A stretch of 64,000 nucleotides of DNA from Chryseobacterium sp. CY350 (GCF_027945075.1 NZ_CP116034.1:2480001-2544000); one strand, 5' to 3'; shown: positions 42,873-53,542, numbered from the stretch's first letter. Translations and numbers: made by a program. Notes: generated by a model not told the origin, from the sequence alone.

Positions 42873-45800
42873 ATGCCGCTTTTCCAGAAAACGATCATCA
42901 ACAAATATTTAAAGACTCAAAACACAAAAGAACTTCAGCAGAAATGGGAAGTTTTTCATCAGCATTTTCACAATCCTGTAATTCAGGAAAATATTAGAAA
43001 TTCTAAAGAAGAACAGTATCAGGGAGAGTTTCTTATTGATCTTTTTGTGAATGTTTTAGGCTACATCAAAAACCCTGTGCCAGATTTTAATCTGACTACA
43101 GAATATAAAAACGTAAAAGACAGCAAAAAAGCTGACGGAGCTATTGTTATCAACAGTAAAGTAGCCGGGATCATTGAGCTGAAAGGAACTAATACAACAG
43201 ATCTTTCTAAAATAGAAGACCAGGCTTTCGGATACAAAAACAATCAGAAAGACTGCAAATATGTGATCACTTCCAATTTTGAGAAACTCAGATTTTATAT
43301 AGACAATGCCATCGAGCATTTAGAATTTAATCTTTTTGAGCTTACGCAGGAAGATTTTGAACTGCTCTATCTCTGCCTCGCTTTCCAGAATATTTCAGCA
43401 GATATTCCCGCGAAAATAAAGGAAGAGTCTCTCAGTCAGGAAGATGTGATTACTAAAAAGCTGTATAAAGACTATTCACTTTTCAAGCGCGAACTTTTTC
43501 AGAATCTGCTGGTGCTGAATCCTGAGATTGATCAGCTCGAGCTCTTTAAAAAATCTCAAAAACTGCTCGATCGTTTTCTATTCTTATTTTTCGGTGAAGA
43601 CAGCGGTTTACTTCCACCCAACTCGGTGAGGATGATCCTTGAGCAATGGGACAAACTGCGTGATCTTGATGAATACGTTCCGCTTTACGACAGATTCAGG
43701 AAATATTTTACCTACCTGAATACCGGATTCAAAGGAAAACAATTTGATGTATTTGCCTACAACGGAGGATTATTTAAACCCGATGAAATTCTCGATACTA
43801 TAAAAATTAACGATCAGATACTTTATACTCACACTTTAAAACTTGCAGAATACGATTTTGAAAGTGAAGTAGATGTGAATATTTTGGGTCACATTTTTGA
43901 AAATTCCCTTAACGAAATTGATGAAATTAAAGCTCAGCTTGCCGGCGAAGTCATTGATAAATCAAAAACCAAACGTAAGAAAGACGGCGTATTTTATACC
44001 CCGAAATACATTACAAAATACATTGTAGAAAATACCGTTGGGAAACTCTGCACAGAAAAGAAAGCTGAGATAAAAATTGTAGACGAAGAGTATTTTACGG
44101 ATAAAAAACGACAGACAAAAACCAAAGAAGCACTTTTGCTGAAACTCAAAACGTACAGAGACTGGCTTCTTCAAATAACCATCATTGATCCTGCCTGTGG
44201 AAGCGGTGCTTTTCTGAATGAAGCCCTGAATTTCCTGATGGCAGAACACCAATATCTTGATGAGCTGGAAACCAAACTTCTGGGCGGCGGTTTTGTTTTC
44301 CCGAATATTGAAAACAGCATTCTGGAAAACAATCTTTTTGGCGTAGATCTCAATGAAGAATCGGTAGAGATTGCCAAGCTTTCGCTGTGGTTGCGCACTG
44401 CCCAGCCTTACCGAAAACTCAATGACCTGAACAACAACATCAAATGCGGAAACTCTCTGATAGACAACCCTGCAATTGCAGGTGACAAAGCCTTCAACTG
44501 GGAACAGGAATTCCCGCAGGTTTTTGTGAAAGGTGGTTTTGATGTGGTGATTGGGAATCCGCCGTATGGAGCATATCTTAATGATTTCGAAAAATTATAC
44601 TTAGAAAGTACTTTCAGTGTTTTTGAATATCAAGTAAATACTTATGTCTTATTTTACGAACAAGGGATTAAAATTCTGAAACAAAATGGTTTATTAGGTT
44701 TTATCACTCCTGCAACTTTCCTTTCTCAATTTTATTTCAGAAAACTGCGAAATTTCCTCCAACAATTTTGCTTATTGTCCATCGCAAAATATTCTTACGA
44801 GGTATTTAATGACGCTGATATAGGAGATGCTGTTTCATGGATTATGAAAAAATCTTCAGAAAACATAAAAGTAGAAATATCTAACTTTAAAAATCTACAT
44901 GAAGCTGTGGAAGCAAAAATAGATTTATTTGAAATCAACGATATCATAAATGAAGACAAAACATATAATATTAATTCAGGTTTACTTAATTTCAGTAAGT
45001 TTAAAAACGCAGAATTTGTTGATTTATCACAAATAGCGAACATAATTGTAGGTATTAAACCATATCAAAAAGGCAAAGGCAAACCTATGCAATCTGAAAG
45101 CGATGTGATAAATAAAAATTTTACAGCAATTTACCAAGTCGATGAATCATATATTCCCTGTATAATTGGAAAAGACTTCCACAGATATAAATTTTTAAGT
45201 GAACCAGAAATGTATTTAAGTTATGGTGTTTGGCTGGCAGAACCAAGACAATCAGCGCCATTTTTTGAGGAAAAGATTATCATTAGACAAACAGCTGATT
45301 CTCTCATATGTAACTTAGACTTAAATAAAAGAATAAATCTAAATAATGTTTATAATGTTGGACTGCTTAATAAAGATTTTGATCTTAGATATTTATTATC
45401 ACTATTAAATAGCAAAATTTTGAATTTATACTATCAAAATATTTCTCAAGAAAAAGGAAGACTATTTGCTGAAGTAAAAAAAACTTATTTAAGTCAATTA
45501 CCTATCAAAAAAACTCCTTTAGAATCCCAGCAACCTTTCATCGCAAAAGCCGACCAAATGCTTTCCCTCAATAAAGAATTGCAGGAAGTCAACGGGAAAT
45601 TCCAACGAAATGTAAAACGTGAGTTTTCACTTGAAAAACTCAGCAAAAAACTGGAAGGCTGGTACAAATTACCGTTTTCAGATTACCTTACAGAACTTAA
45701 AAAACTAAAAGTGGAACTTACGCTTTCCCAAAAAGCAGAACTCGAAGATTATTTCATTAAAGAACAGCAAATAGCAACCGCCCTGCAATCTGAAATCACA

Positions 45801-45884
45801 AAAACCGATGCCGAAATCGATCAAATGGTGTATGAACTCTATGGTTTGACAGAAGAGGAAATCCGTATTGTAGAAAAGGATTAG
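42873..45884 (+). CDS. Type IIG restriction-modification enzyme (Eco57I-like)
   Basis: A single polypeptide with nuclease, N6-adenine methyltransferase and specificity parts, 1003 residues. The N-terminal PD-(D/E)xK nuclease shows E52, D88 in ADGAIVINS, and E102-L-K104 in GIIELKG. Motif I of the methylase is DPACGSGAFLNEALNF (about residue 438) and motif IV is IGNPPYG (N562). The C-terminal part (about 590-880) has TaqI-like specificity features (GIKPYQKGKGKP, ISQEKGRLFAEVKKTYLSQLP). Some specificity-region DNA is far more AT-rich (20 percent GC at 45301-45360, against 40 percent at 43501-43560). It lies alone between metabolic genes, suggesting acquisition. Confidence 0.9.
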   Translation: MPLFQKTIINKYLKTQNTKELQQKWEVFHQHFHNPVIQENIRNSKEEQYQGEFLIDLFVNVLGYIKNPVPDFNLTTEYKNVKDSKKADGAIVINSKVAGIIELKGTNTTDLSKIEDQAFGYKNNQKDCKYVITSNFEKLRFYIDNAIEHLEFNLFELTQEDFELLYLCLAFQNISADIPAKIKEESLSQEDVITKKLYKDYSLFKRELFQNLLVLNPEIDQLELFKKSQKLLDRFLFLFFGEDSGLLPPNSVRMILEQWDKLRDLDEYVPLYDRFRKYFTYLNTGFKGKQFDVFAYNGGLFKPDEILDTIKINDQILYTHTLKLAEYDFESEVDVNILGHIFENSLNEIDEIKAQLAGEVIDKSKTKRKKDGVFYTPKYITKYIVENTVGKLCTEKKAEIKIVDEEYFTDKKRQTKTKEALLLKLKTYRDWLLQITIIDPACGSGAFLNEALNFLMAEHQYLDELETKLLGGGFVFPNIENSILENNLFGVDLNEESVEIAKLSLWLRTAQPYRKLNDLNNNIKCGNSLIDNPAIAGDKAFNWEQEFPQVFVKGGFDVVIGNPPYGAYLNDFEKLYLESTFSVFEYQVNTYVLFYEQGIKILKQNGLLGFITPATFLSQFYFRKLRNFLQQFCLLSIAKYSYEVFNDADIGDAVSWIMKKSSENIKVEISNFKNLHEAVEAKIDLFEINDIINEDKTYNINSGLLNFSKFKNAEFVDLSQIANIIVGIKPYQKGKGKPMQSESDVINKNFTAIYQVDESYIPCIIGKDFHRYKFLSEPEMYLSYGVWLAEPRQSAPFFEEKIIIRQTADSLICNLDLNKRINLNNVYNVGLLNKDFDLRYLLSLLNSKILNLYYQNISQEKGRLFAEVKKTYLSQLPIKKTPLESQQPFIAKADQMLSLNKELQEVNGKFQRNVKREFSLEKLSKKLEGWYKLPFSDYLTELKKLKVELTLSQKAELEDYFIKEQQIATALQSEITKTDAEIDQMVYELYGLTEEEIRIVEKD

Positions 45885-46055
45885 TGAAACAGATTAGAAA
45901 ATATAAAGATTGAACAAATTGCTTTCGTGAAAGGTGTACAATATTCACTGCAACTCATCAATTTCTCTATATTTTTTATGTAAGTTTCATAGTTTCAAAC
46001 AAAGAAATTCTTTAGACTGATCTTGTAAAAAGTTATAACTAACAACTATGATAAA

Positions 46056-47441
46056 TTATTCCAGCTCACCAAAAAGGGTGTTAAGAGATTCAGAATAAGT
46101 AGGATGTGAAAACATAAAATTCTCCAGGTCTTTGGCAGGAATATTACCTTTCATCGCCATTTGAATCACAGTTGCGATTTCTCCGCCTTCGCTGCCGATG
46201 ATGGCGGCACCTAGAATTTGTCCGGTCTTTTTATCTACAATTGCTTTCCATAATCCTTGAACTGTGGCAGATTCTATTCCTCTTGTGATTCGCTTTCCGG
46301 GAATTTTTACTACTGAAAAATTCAGTTCTTTTTCTTTGGCCTGCTTTTCAGAAAGACCAATTCTACCAACCTGCGGATCCGTAAACATCGTGTAAGGAAT
46401 AACTCTGTCTTCAATAGAAATATTTTTTTTGTCTAAAATATTTTCCGAAACTACCACGTAATCATTATAAGCAACATGTGTAAACTGAGGCCCACCTTTG
46501 ATATCGCCCAATGCATAAACGCCATCAATATTTGTTTCTAATGCTTCAGTCACCGTAATATAGCCTTTCTGATCGGTCATGATACCCGCTTTGTCGAGAT
46601 CTAAGCTGTCGGCATTTGATTTTCTTCCGGTTACGACAAGAAGATGAGTTCCTTTTATTTTTTCTTTTTCATTGTTTTTGGTAATCGTTACCGTGATTTC
46701 GCCTTTGCTTTCCTCTACTTTGTCGACATTGGTATTAAGGTAGAATTTTAACCCTTCATCTTCTAATATCTTCTGCAGATCTTCTGCGACATCAGCATCT
46801 TCATTAGCCATGATTTGCCCCTGCTTTTCCACAATAATCACTTCACTTCCGAAACGACTGTACATCTGCCCTAGCTCCAGACCAATATAACCGCTTCCAA
46901 CGACGATCAATTTTTTGGGAATTTCTTTCAGCTCCAGTATTCCGGTAGAATTATACCATTTCACAGTTTCCAAACCATTGATTTCCGGAGTTGCAGGTCT
47001 GCACCCCGCATTAATAAAAATACACGGTGCTGTAAATTCCAAGGTTTTCTGGTCTCCCTGATCAACAGAAATGGTTTTTTCTCCGCTGAAAGATGCTGTT
47101 CCGAATACCACTTCCAGATTTTCTGCTTCACATAAATTTTTCTTTAAACCTTTTTTCGATGCCTTTACAATCACCTCCTTTCTTTCCTGAGTGTTTGTGA
47201 AGTTCATTTTTACATCTGATACAGAAATTCCGTGCTTATCGGAAGTTTTTATAGTATGCATTATTTTAGCGGACGCAATCAATGTTTTACTCGGTGTACA
47301 TCCCACGTTGACGCAGACACCACCCAACATTTCTTCAGATTTTTCTATTAAAACTGTTTTCCAGCCTGCCGCAGCTAATTTTATGGCAAGCGGATTTCCT
47401 GCCTGTCCGGAACCGATGATGATCGCATCTTTTTTTATCAT
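46056..47441 (-). CDS. Pyridine nucleotide-disulfide oxidoreductase (Lpd/MerA/RclA-like)
   Basis: An FAD flavoprotein of 461 residues. The FAD site is IIIGSGQAGNPLAIKLA, the redox-active pair is C43 and C48 in GGVCVNVGCTPSK, the NAD site is LIVVGSGYIGLELGQ, and the dimerisation domain ends with FSHPTYSESLN. Dihydrolipoyl dehydrogenases read HAHPTLSE at this point, and no E1/E2 genes are nearby, so it is more likely a MerA- or RclA-like reductase of unknown substrate. No N-terminal metal-binding domain. ATG at 47441. Confidence 0.8.
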   Translation of the reverse strand: MIKKDAIIIGSGQAGNPLAIKLAAAGWKTVLIEKSEEMLGGVCVNVGCTPSKTLIASAKIMHTIKTSDKHGISVSDVKMNFTNTQERKEVIVKASKKGLKKNLCEAENLEVVFGTASFSGEKTISVDQGDQKTLEFTAPCIFINAGCRPATPEINGLETVKWYNSTGILELKEIPKKLIVVGSGYIGLELGQMYSRFGSEVIIVEKQGQIMANEDADVAEDLQKILEDEGLKFYLNTNVDKVEESKGEITVTITKNNEKEKIKGTHLLVVTGRKSNADSLDLDKAGIMTDQKGYITVTEALETNIDGVYALGDIKGGPQFTHVAYNDYVVVSENILDKKNISIEDRVIPYTMFTDPQVGRIGLSEKQAKEKELNFSVVKIPGKRITRGIESATVQGLWKAIVDKKTGQILGAAIIGSEGGEIATVIQMAMKGNIPAKDLENFMFSHPTYSESLNTLFGELE

Positions 47442-47657
47442 TATTCTGATATTTTATTTAGTGAAAAGGAATTCATTCAACGTTTCAATTACCATTCCTT
47501 TATGCCTCAATTGCTAAAAGATATGAAAGTTTATTTAAATCATAAAATAGTTGTAACTAAATAAATATTTTATCCTGCTGTTTTCTTAACCGTTTTCTCC
47601 TCTTCTGTGTAACAAAATCAATCTTTATGCGTCTAACAGATTAAAGTAAATCCCATA

Positions 47658-49889
47658 ATGAAGAAAATCCTACTTTCTCTTTCTGTATTGCTGTCGGCGA
47701 TGGTAATAGCACAACAAACGAATGAAACTACAAATTCTAAAATTAAAGAAAAGGAAATTGAAGGTGTGGTGATGACGAAAACCAAAAAAGCCGTTGAGCA
47801 AAAAGCCGATCGTACAATTTTTGATTTTTCGGAGCAGGCTCACCTCAACAACGGTAATGTTCTGGAAGGCATTAAAAAACTTCCGGGTCTTGTCGCCACA
47901 GATATTGCAGGGATGATGTATCAGGGAAAAATACTTGATGTCTATCTCAATGGGAGGCCTTTAAATATCAGCAGCAATGAGCTTAATTCTTTTCTGGAAG
48001 GAATGCCTGCCAATTCTGTTGAGAAAATAGAAGTGATTACTCAGCCAGGCGCAGAATTTCCTGCTACTTCCGGCGGTGCGATCATGAATATTATCACCAA
48101 TAAGAATGCGAATAAATATTTGACCGCAACCTACTCCGGAAACTATAATTTTTCTAATGAAGACAAACTGAGAAGCCGTACAAGCAACTCTTTAAACTTA
48201 AATGCGAGAAACAAACTCTTTGGCTGGCAATTGAGCGTGGGGCAAAATTACAGAGAAAGTAATCTCAATTCTAACCAAGATAATCTGATGTTTGCCAACA
48301 CCGACAGAATCGGGCGAGGTTATTTTGCCAAATCCGGACTTACTTTTGATCTTGGCGAAGACCGATTACTTTTGAATTATGACATTTACCATAACAAGAA
48401 TGATAATTACACTTCCAGCAATGGTTTGGCCGATATTTTAACAAAAAAAAATCCTGACGTTTATAGAGAAGTGAGATTTAATGCTCTTGATGCCGCAGAT
48501 ACCAACAATCTTAGACAGGAAGGCGTACTGACTTACCAGAAAAGGTTTGCAGATGATAAATCTAAAAAGCTTGATTTCCAGTTTGGATATACAAAATCTG
48601 ACAGTAAATTCGGACAGGATAATATCTTCAGAACCGGCTTCTTTACAGACAGCAATCTTGGTGAACCTTATGACTTCAGCGCCGGTAGTGTTTTGGAAAA
48701 CAGTTCAGATATGAGAATCGCCAACTTTAAAGTAGACTATTCTCAACCTTTAAAAATTCTTGATGAAGGCAAAGTGAGTTTTGGAGGTTTATATGAAAAG
48801 CAAAATTTTGATACTGAAAGTAAAGGCCTAACCAATCTTGAATATCAAAGACAAACCGCTTCCACTTATCTTGAGTTTCAGGCAAAACTGAAAAAATTTG
48901 ATTTTATCGCGGGTGCAAGAGCTGAAAACTACGATATTTCGGGAATTACCCGAAGAGATAGTTCCAACACAATTATTCAGGAAAATCTGATTCCTTTTAA
49001 AAAGTTTAAAATTTTCCCAAACGCAAGCGTACAATACAACGTGATGAAACAGGTTTACGCATTGGCGAACTATAATAAGAAGATCAATCTGCCCAGTATT
49101 TCTGCCCTAAACCCAAACAACAATACTTTTCAGGGTCCAAATACTCAGGTGACAGGAAATCCTTTTCTTCAACCGACGATTTTTGATAATTACGAAGTGA
49201 AAATTTCAGCATTTGATTATGCGTTTATTGGGTACAGCGTGAGTAATGCGAAAAATCAGGTGGCGCAGATCATCAGAAGAGAAGGCAAAAGCATCTTTAA
49301 CGAACAGGTGAATATTTCTAATATGAAAATTCATAATTTTAATGTCGGACTTCCTATTCCGTTTATGATTTTTACAAAGCCATTGAGCGAGATCATGAAG
49401 TTTGATTTTAATCCTGACAAGATAAATTTCATGTATCTGTATGCAGGTTATCAGAAACATGATATTGATAATTTAAAGAACAACGGTTTCTGGATTTTTA
49501 ATCTAATGACTCAGATTCTCCTTCCAAAAGATATTAAGCTAACAGCAAATTACAGTTATCTGACGCCGAGAGCAGGATATTTTTATTTCACTGCAGAAAA
49601 ACCATTCAATAATTCTGTAGATATTACTTTAACCAAAAAATTTATGGATAACCGTTTGACGGTTTCTATTTTCGGAAACGATATTCTGAACGGTCAGGTA
49701 ATGCAGATCAGAACCAATAACCCGACAGGTGGCGAAAGTCTTTTCATCAGAACAAAATATGACAGCCGAAATTTTGGTCTTTCAGTGAATTATAAAATTC
49801 CTACAAAGAATAAACTGGCCAAAGAAGATCAGAATATCCTTAATAATAAAAAAGAAGAAGCCGGTGGTGTTTTACAGCAAGGGCAATAG
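47658..49889 (+). CDS. Outer membrane TonB-family beta-barrel protein
   Basis: A 743-residue outer membrane protein with signal peptide MKKILLSLSVLLSAMVIAQ. The plug-like domain (about 30-150) contains VEQKADRTIFDFSEQAHLNN, VLEGIKKLPGLVAT, YLNGRPLNISSNEL and EKIEVITQPGAEFPATSGGA (each shown in part), which places it with outer membrane beta-barrel receptors that lack the usual carboxypeptidase-like N-terminal domain. The barrel ends KYDSRNFGLSVNYKI with a hydrophilic tail KEEAGGVLQQGQ. The ligand is unknown. Confidence 0.82.
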   Translation: MKKILLSLSVLLSAMVIAQQTNETTNSKIKEKEIEGVVMTKTKKAVEQKADRTIFDFSEQAHLNNGNVLEGIKKLPGLVATDIAGMMYQGKILDVYLNGRPLNISSNELNSFLEGMPANSVEKIEVITQPGAEFPATSGGAIMNIITNKNANKYLTATYSGNYNFSNEDKLRSRTSNSLNLNARNKLFGWQLSVGQNYRESNLNSNQDNLMFANTDRIGRGYFAKSGLTFDLGEDRLLLNYDIYHNKNDNYTSSNGLADILTKKNPDVYREVRFNALDAADTNNLRQEGVLTYQKRFADDKSKKLDFQFGYTKSDSKFGQDNIFRTGFFTDSNLGEPYDFSAGSVLENSSDMRIANFKVDYSQPLKILDEGKVSFGGLYEKQNFDTESKGLTNLEYQRQTASTYLEFQAKLKKFDFIAGARAENYDISGITRRDSSNTIIQENLIPFKKFKIFPNASVQYNVMKQVYALANYNKKINLPSISALNPNNNTFQGPNTQVTGNPFLQPTIFDNYEVKISAFDYAFIGYSVSNAKNQVAQIIRREGKSIFNEQVNISNMKIHNFNVGLPIPFMIFTKPLSEIMKFDFNPDKINFMYLYAGYQKHDIDNLKNNGFWIFNLMTQILLPKDIKLTANYSYLTPRAGYFYFTAEKPFNNSVDITLTKKFMDNRLTVSIFGNDILNGQVMQIRTNNPTGGESLFIRTKYDSRNFGLSVNYKIPTKNKLAKEDQNILNNKKEEAGGVLQQGQ

Positions 49890-49937
49890 AATATGAGTAA
49901 TGAGTGATAAGTTATAAATAATTATACTTACTTCTAG

Positions 49938-49977
49938 AAAAAGATCGGCTCCGAATAAATTCGGAGCCGATCTTTTT
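49938..49977. terminator. Bidirectional terminator
   Basis: A perfect 18-base-pair stem, AAAAAGATCGGCTCCGAA / TTCGGAGCCGATCTTTTT with loop TAAA, between two converging genes (the barrel gene and the T9SS cargo gene). Confidence 0.93.
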
Positions 49978-49997
49978 ATTTAGAAATTATTATAAAA

Positions 49998-52697
49998 CTA
50001 TTTCTTTATGATTTTAATAGTCTGTTTAGTACCATCTTTCATATCAAGCTGAAGAATATACATTCCTGCTGATAAATCCTGCAATCTCAAAACAGATTCT
50101 GGCTTATTGATTGTTTTAATCAATTTACCTGAAAGATCACTGATAATTATTGTTTTTACTAAATCATATTTATTGATCGTTATAAATTCTGAGAATGGGT
50201 TTGGATACACTTTCACCGAATCTTTTTTATCAATTTCTGAAGTAGAAAGGCAGTTGGTATCTACTGTAGCAGTAACCATGGTTCTCGCTGATTCACATGC
50301 TGATGCAATCTTCCAGTTGTACAGATAATAGTAGTAACCAGTAGTGGTAGATCCTGTGATCACGCAGACACTCGGAAAAGTGTATGGATAGTTAAAATTT
50401 GAAGTTTCGCTTTCTCTCAAGAAGTTTGAAATGGTAGCTGATTTACCAGTCACCACAAGTTTATATCCTGTTCCTGCGGGTACAGCAAAATTTAGCGGAA
50501 CTGTATTTAGCGCTCCTGCAACACTTACTGTAACGTTTGCGGTAATTGTTTGAAGTGTAGCATTAGAAGCATCTTTCAGCTCAATCGTTATAGTTCCGGA
50601 TGTGTTGGTGGCGTGCATAGGATAAACATCAACGGTTTCTATGGTCATTGGTCTCAAGGCATCAAAGATTAATCCCAAACTTGCTACACCAGAGTTCCCA
50701 CTTGTAGAGATCGGAGCAGGCAATCCTATGTATCCTGTGGTAGGAGTCGCAGCAGAAACCCAATAATCTGTAGATGTACTAAGACTTGGAGTATTAAATG
50801 TATTTCCGGTTGCTAATGATGTACCTCCCGAAGATGCACTATACCAATTCATTACTGCGCTTCCTGCAGTTGCTGATAATGTTGCAGGCTGATTCGGGCA
50901 AACAGTTGCGCCAGTAGTGGAAGTGATCACCGGAGCCTGGCAATTTGTATAAAAAGTAACAATCTGAGTACTCCAACTGCTGAAATCTGTAGCTGAACAT
51001 CTTGATCTTATCCATACATAATAACTCGAAGCTGGACTAAGTGAGCCAACAAGCTGAGAAGTTGAGGATACACCCGTCAATGTAGGAGTAGTAGACGAAG
51101 TGGGAGCAACATTATTAGTGCTTACATAAATATCATAACCATTTGCAGGAGTACTTACAGAGGCATTCCATTGTAGATTAACTGAATTTGACGTGATATT
51201 ACTTGTCACAATATTGGCAGGTGCAATACATGAAGGTTTTGCTTCCCAGTACACATCGTCGTAATAGTGTCCGGCTGTGGATGTTCCGCTATTTCTGATT
51301 GCCAATCTTGCATTTGCAGGAACCGATGATGGTACAATTACACTGTATTCTGCATCCTGAGCCGTGTAAGATGTATTTAAAATATTTAAAGTTTGAATAT
51401 TAACGAAGGTAGAAGCATCTGCTATATTCGTAACATAACCAACATCCAAAGATCCTGGAGCAACGGTAGTTCTAGCTTTAAATCTTAACCAATGCGTTCC
51501 GGCGTTTATATTACTGAATTCCGGAAGAACTACAACCGTAGCATTCGCTGCACTGGATGTCACCTGATAAAGATTTCTTGTTCCTGATGCAGGAGTTGCC
51601 GAACTGATCGTCTGAGCAGTGTTGCTTCCTCCAACTATTCTTGCCCAACAATCCGGAACTATATTTCCTGTTGCGTAGCTGTCAAAATTTTCAAACATAG
51701 AAGTTGCAGGCCCGCACAATGTTTTAAAAGTGTAAGGACCTTTCCATAAACTGTTACCGTTGGTTCCACCACAAGCTGCTCTTACATAAAACTCATAGTT
51801 AGTATTGGGTATAAGTGTGGTAGGGTTTAATGTATTGGTTGTTGAGTTGGCAAATGTCGTAGGAACTCCCGCTCCGGCTGCCTGAATAGAATAGTCCCAA
51901 GAAGTTTCTGATCCGCCCGCAACCCAACTGATATTTACGCTGTTTTGAGTAACTGCAGAAGTCACAATATTTGTTGGCGCTGGACAAGGAACAGGATAAT
52001 CAAAACCAATATATGGCCTTCTGGAATTTGTTGAAGCCAGTGATGTTGGTAATGTTCCTGTGGTATTGTTACTGTATTTAGTTTCCAGACCAGAACTTGA
52101 GCCGCTTACACAAGGGCTTGTGTATTCGTAAGACCATGAGACAGCGTTACTTGCCGTAGGGTTTTTATATTCAACAAAAAGAGCTAAATTTTGAGTTCCG
52201 GAGTAAGCAAAAGTAGTGGACAAAGGAATTTGCTTCCATCCGCCGGTAGTACCAACAAAAGGCGCAGGATTACCGTCAAACACCAACGTCGCTCCGGTAG
52301 ATGCAGTTGCCCAATCCAATGCTCCTGATCCCCAATCTAAATTGGAAACCTCTTTCAGATAAACCTTAAGATTTGGAGTACCCAAAATTCCTCCAGCATT
52401 GCCAGCTCCTGTATGAAAATAAATACTGGTCAGCGTTTGCGAAGCAATTCCTGTAAGCTGCGACGACGGATAAATAGAGGTAAGTCTGTTGGTAGCATTT
52501 GCCGTGGCTGTGGTGTACATCGGCCCATAAGTATTACTTTGCGTAGAACCCGGCATACCAGAACATACATTGATGGTCCAGATCTGAGATTTCACAGAAA
52601 TATTTCCCGCAGAAAGCAATGCGACACCCAATGCCAGATTTTTCACACACGAAGTGATTTTTTTCGGGAGAGAAATTAGATTGTAAAAATGTTTCAT
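49998..52697 (-). CDS. Type IX secretion cargo protein with fibronectin III domains
   Basis: An 899-residue secreted protein. The signal peptide begins MKHFYNLISLPKKITSCVKN; the ATG at 52697 is preferred over a TTG seven codons upstream. Fibronectin type III domains are visible at APTNIVTSAVTQNSVNISW (about 245) and APANIVTSNITSNSVNLQW (about 490), and an Ig-like segment at APVITSTTGATVCPNQPA. The C-terminal type A sorting domain (about 825-899) reads VKVYPNPFSEFITI, LSGKLIKTI, LSAGMYILQL and ends KIIKK. The T9SS removes this tail at the outer membrane. No enzymatic domain is seen, so an adhesin or matrix role is likely. Confidence 0.88.
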   Translation of the reverse strand: MKHFYNLISLPKKITSCVKNLALGVALLSAGNISVKSQIWTINVCSGMPGSTQSNTYGPMYTTATANATNRLTSIYPSSQLTGIASQTLTSIYFHTGAGNAGGILGTPNLKVYLKEVSNLDWGSGALDWATASTGATLVFDGNPAPFVGTTGGWKQIPLSTTFAYSGTQNLALFVEYKNPTASNAVSWSYEYTSPCVSGSSSGLETKYSNNTTGTLPTSLASTNSRRPYIGFDYPVPCPAPTNIVTSAVTQNSVNISWVAGGSETSWDYSIQAAGAGVPTTFANSTTNTLNPTTLIPNTNYEFYVRAACGGTNGNSLWKGPYTFKTLCGPATSMFENFDSYATGNIVPDCWARIVGGSNTAQTISSATPASGTRNLYQVTSSAANATVVVLPEFSNINAGTHWLRFKARTTVAPGSLDVGYVTNIADASTFVNIQTLNILNTSYTAQDAEYSVIVPSSVPANARLAIRNSGTSTAGHYYDDVYWEAKPSCIAPANIVTSNITSNSVNLQWNASVSTPANGYDIYVSTNNVAPTSSTTPTLTGVSSTSQLVGSLSPASSYYVWIRSRCSATDFSSWSTQIVTFYTNCQAPVITSTTGATVCPNQPATLSATAGSAVMNWYSASSGGTSLATGNTFNTPSLSTSTDYWVSAATPTTGYIGLPAPISTSGNSGVASLGLIFDALRPMTIETVDVYPMHATNTSGTITIELKDASNATLQTITANVTVSVAGALNTVPLNFAVPAGTGYKLVVTGKSATISNFLRESETSNFNYPYTFPSVCVITGSTTTGYYYYLYNWKIASACESARTMVTATVDTNCLSTSEIDKKDSVKVYPNPFSEFITINKYDLVKTIIISDLSGKLIKTINKPESVLRLQDLSAGMYILQLDMKDGTKQTIKIIKK

Positions 52698-52719
52698 ATA
52701 AGTTTGAATTAGTTTCAAA

Positions 52720-52727
52720 CAAATATA
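52720..52727 (-). promoter_or_regulatory. -7 element of the T9SS cargo gene
   Basis: TATATTTG on the minus strand, ending 22 bases before the ATG at 52697. No TTG was found 20 bases upstream. The position excludes the longer TTG start. Confidence 0.5.
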
Positions 52728-52862
52728 AAAAAATTTTCATTAAAATTAAATAAAACTTAAATAATCAATATTATAATCAAAATAATGACTATAATAATAA
52801 ACACTTATCATCATTTCTAGATATTGATTCAATATTAAGCAATAATGAAATACATACAAGGC

Positions 52863-53540
52863 TTAGTCTTCACATGCTCTCCAAATGGCATCATTTTGTG
52901 GAACTTGTGCCGTTATTGTGATATTTTCTTTAGTAACCGGGTGAATAAATTCCAGCTTTCTCGCATGAAGGTTTATTCCGCCATCAGGATTAGAACGCGA
53001 CGCTCCGTATTTCAAATCACCCTTAATAGGAACTCCAATTTTTGACAACTGAGCGCGAATTTGATGATGCCTTCCTGTTTCAAGATCTATTTCCAAAAGA
53101 AAATAATTATCTAAAGTTTTGATGATGTTATAGGTGAGAATAGATTCTTTGGCACCATCGGTAACTTTAGTAAAAACAATCGCCTTATTATTTTTCTCGT
53201 TCTTTTTTAAATAATGAACAAGCCTTTGACTTTGAGAAATCATTTCTTTCGCAACAACTGCCCAATATGTTTTTTTGATTTCTCTGTTTTTCACCATCTG
53301 CGTCAGGCGGGAAAGTGCTTTAGACGTCTTCGCATAAATCACCAAACCGGAAGTCGGCCGATCAATACGGTGAACCAAACCAAGAAAAACATTTCCCGGT
53401 TTGTTATCTCTTACTTTAATGAAATTTTTAATTGAATCTAAAAGCGGCTCGTCACCAGTTTTATCTCCCTGAACCAATTGGCCAACTTTCTTATTGATCA
53501 CCAAAAGATGGTTATCTTCATACAGAATCTGCTCCTTCAT
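52863..53540 (-). CDS. RluA-family pseudouridine synthase
   Basis: An RNA pseudouridine synthase of 225 residues. The catalytic Asp lies in GLVHRIDRPTSGLVIYAKTS, and LDNYFLLEIDLETGRHHQIR is another conserved block. No N-terminal S4 domain is present (the protein starts MKEQILYEDNHLLVINKKVG). The target uridine (rRNA or tRNA) cannot be assigned. It begins two bases after the stop of the upstream membrane protein gene and is in the panB operon. Confidence 0.9.
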   Translation of the reverse strand: MKEQILYEDNHLLVINKKVGQLVQGDKTGDEPLLDSIKNFIKVRDNKPGNVFLGLVHRIDRPTSGLVIYAKTSKALSRLTQMVKNREIKKTYWAVVAKEMISQSQRLVHYLKKNEKNNKAIVFTKVTDGAKESILTYNIIKTLDNYFLLEIDLETGRHHQIRAQLSKIGVPIKGDLKYGASRSNPDGGINLHARKLEFIHPVTKENITITAQVPQNDAIWRACED

Positions 53541-53542
53541 AC

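Noticed and set aside
46056..47441. Dihydrolipoyl dehydrogenase (lpd) as a firm name
   Set aside because: The fold and cysteine pair fit, but the C-terminal motif and lack of E1/E2 neighbours point to a MerA/RclA-like reductase. The substrate is left open.
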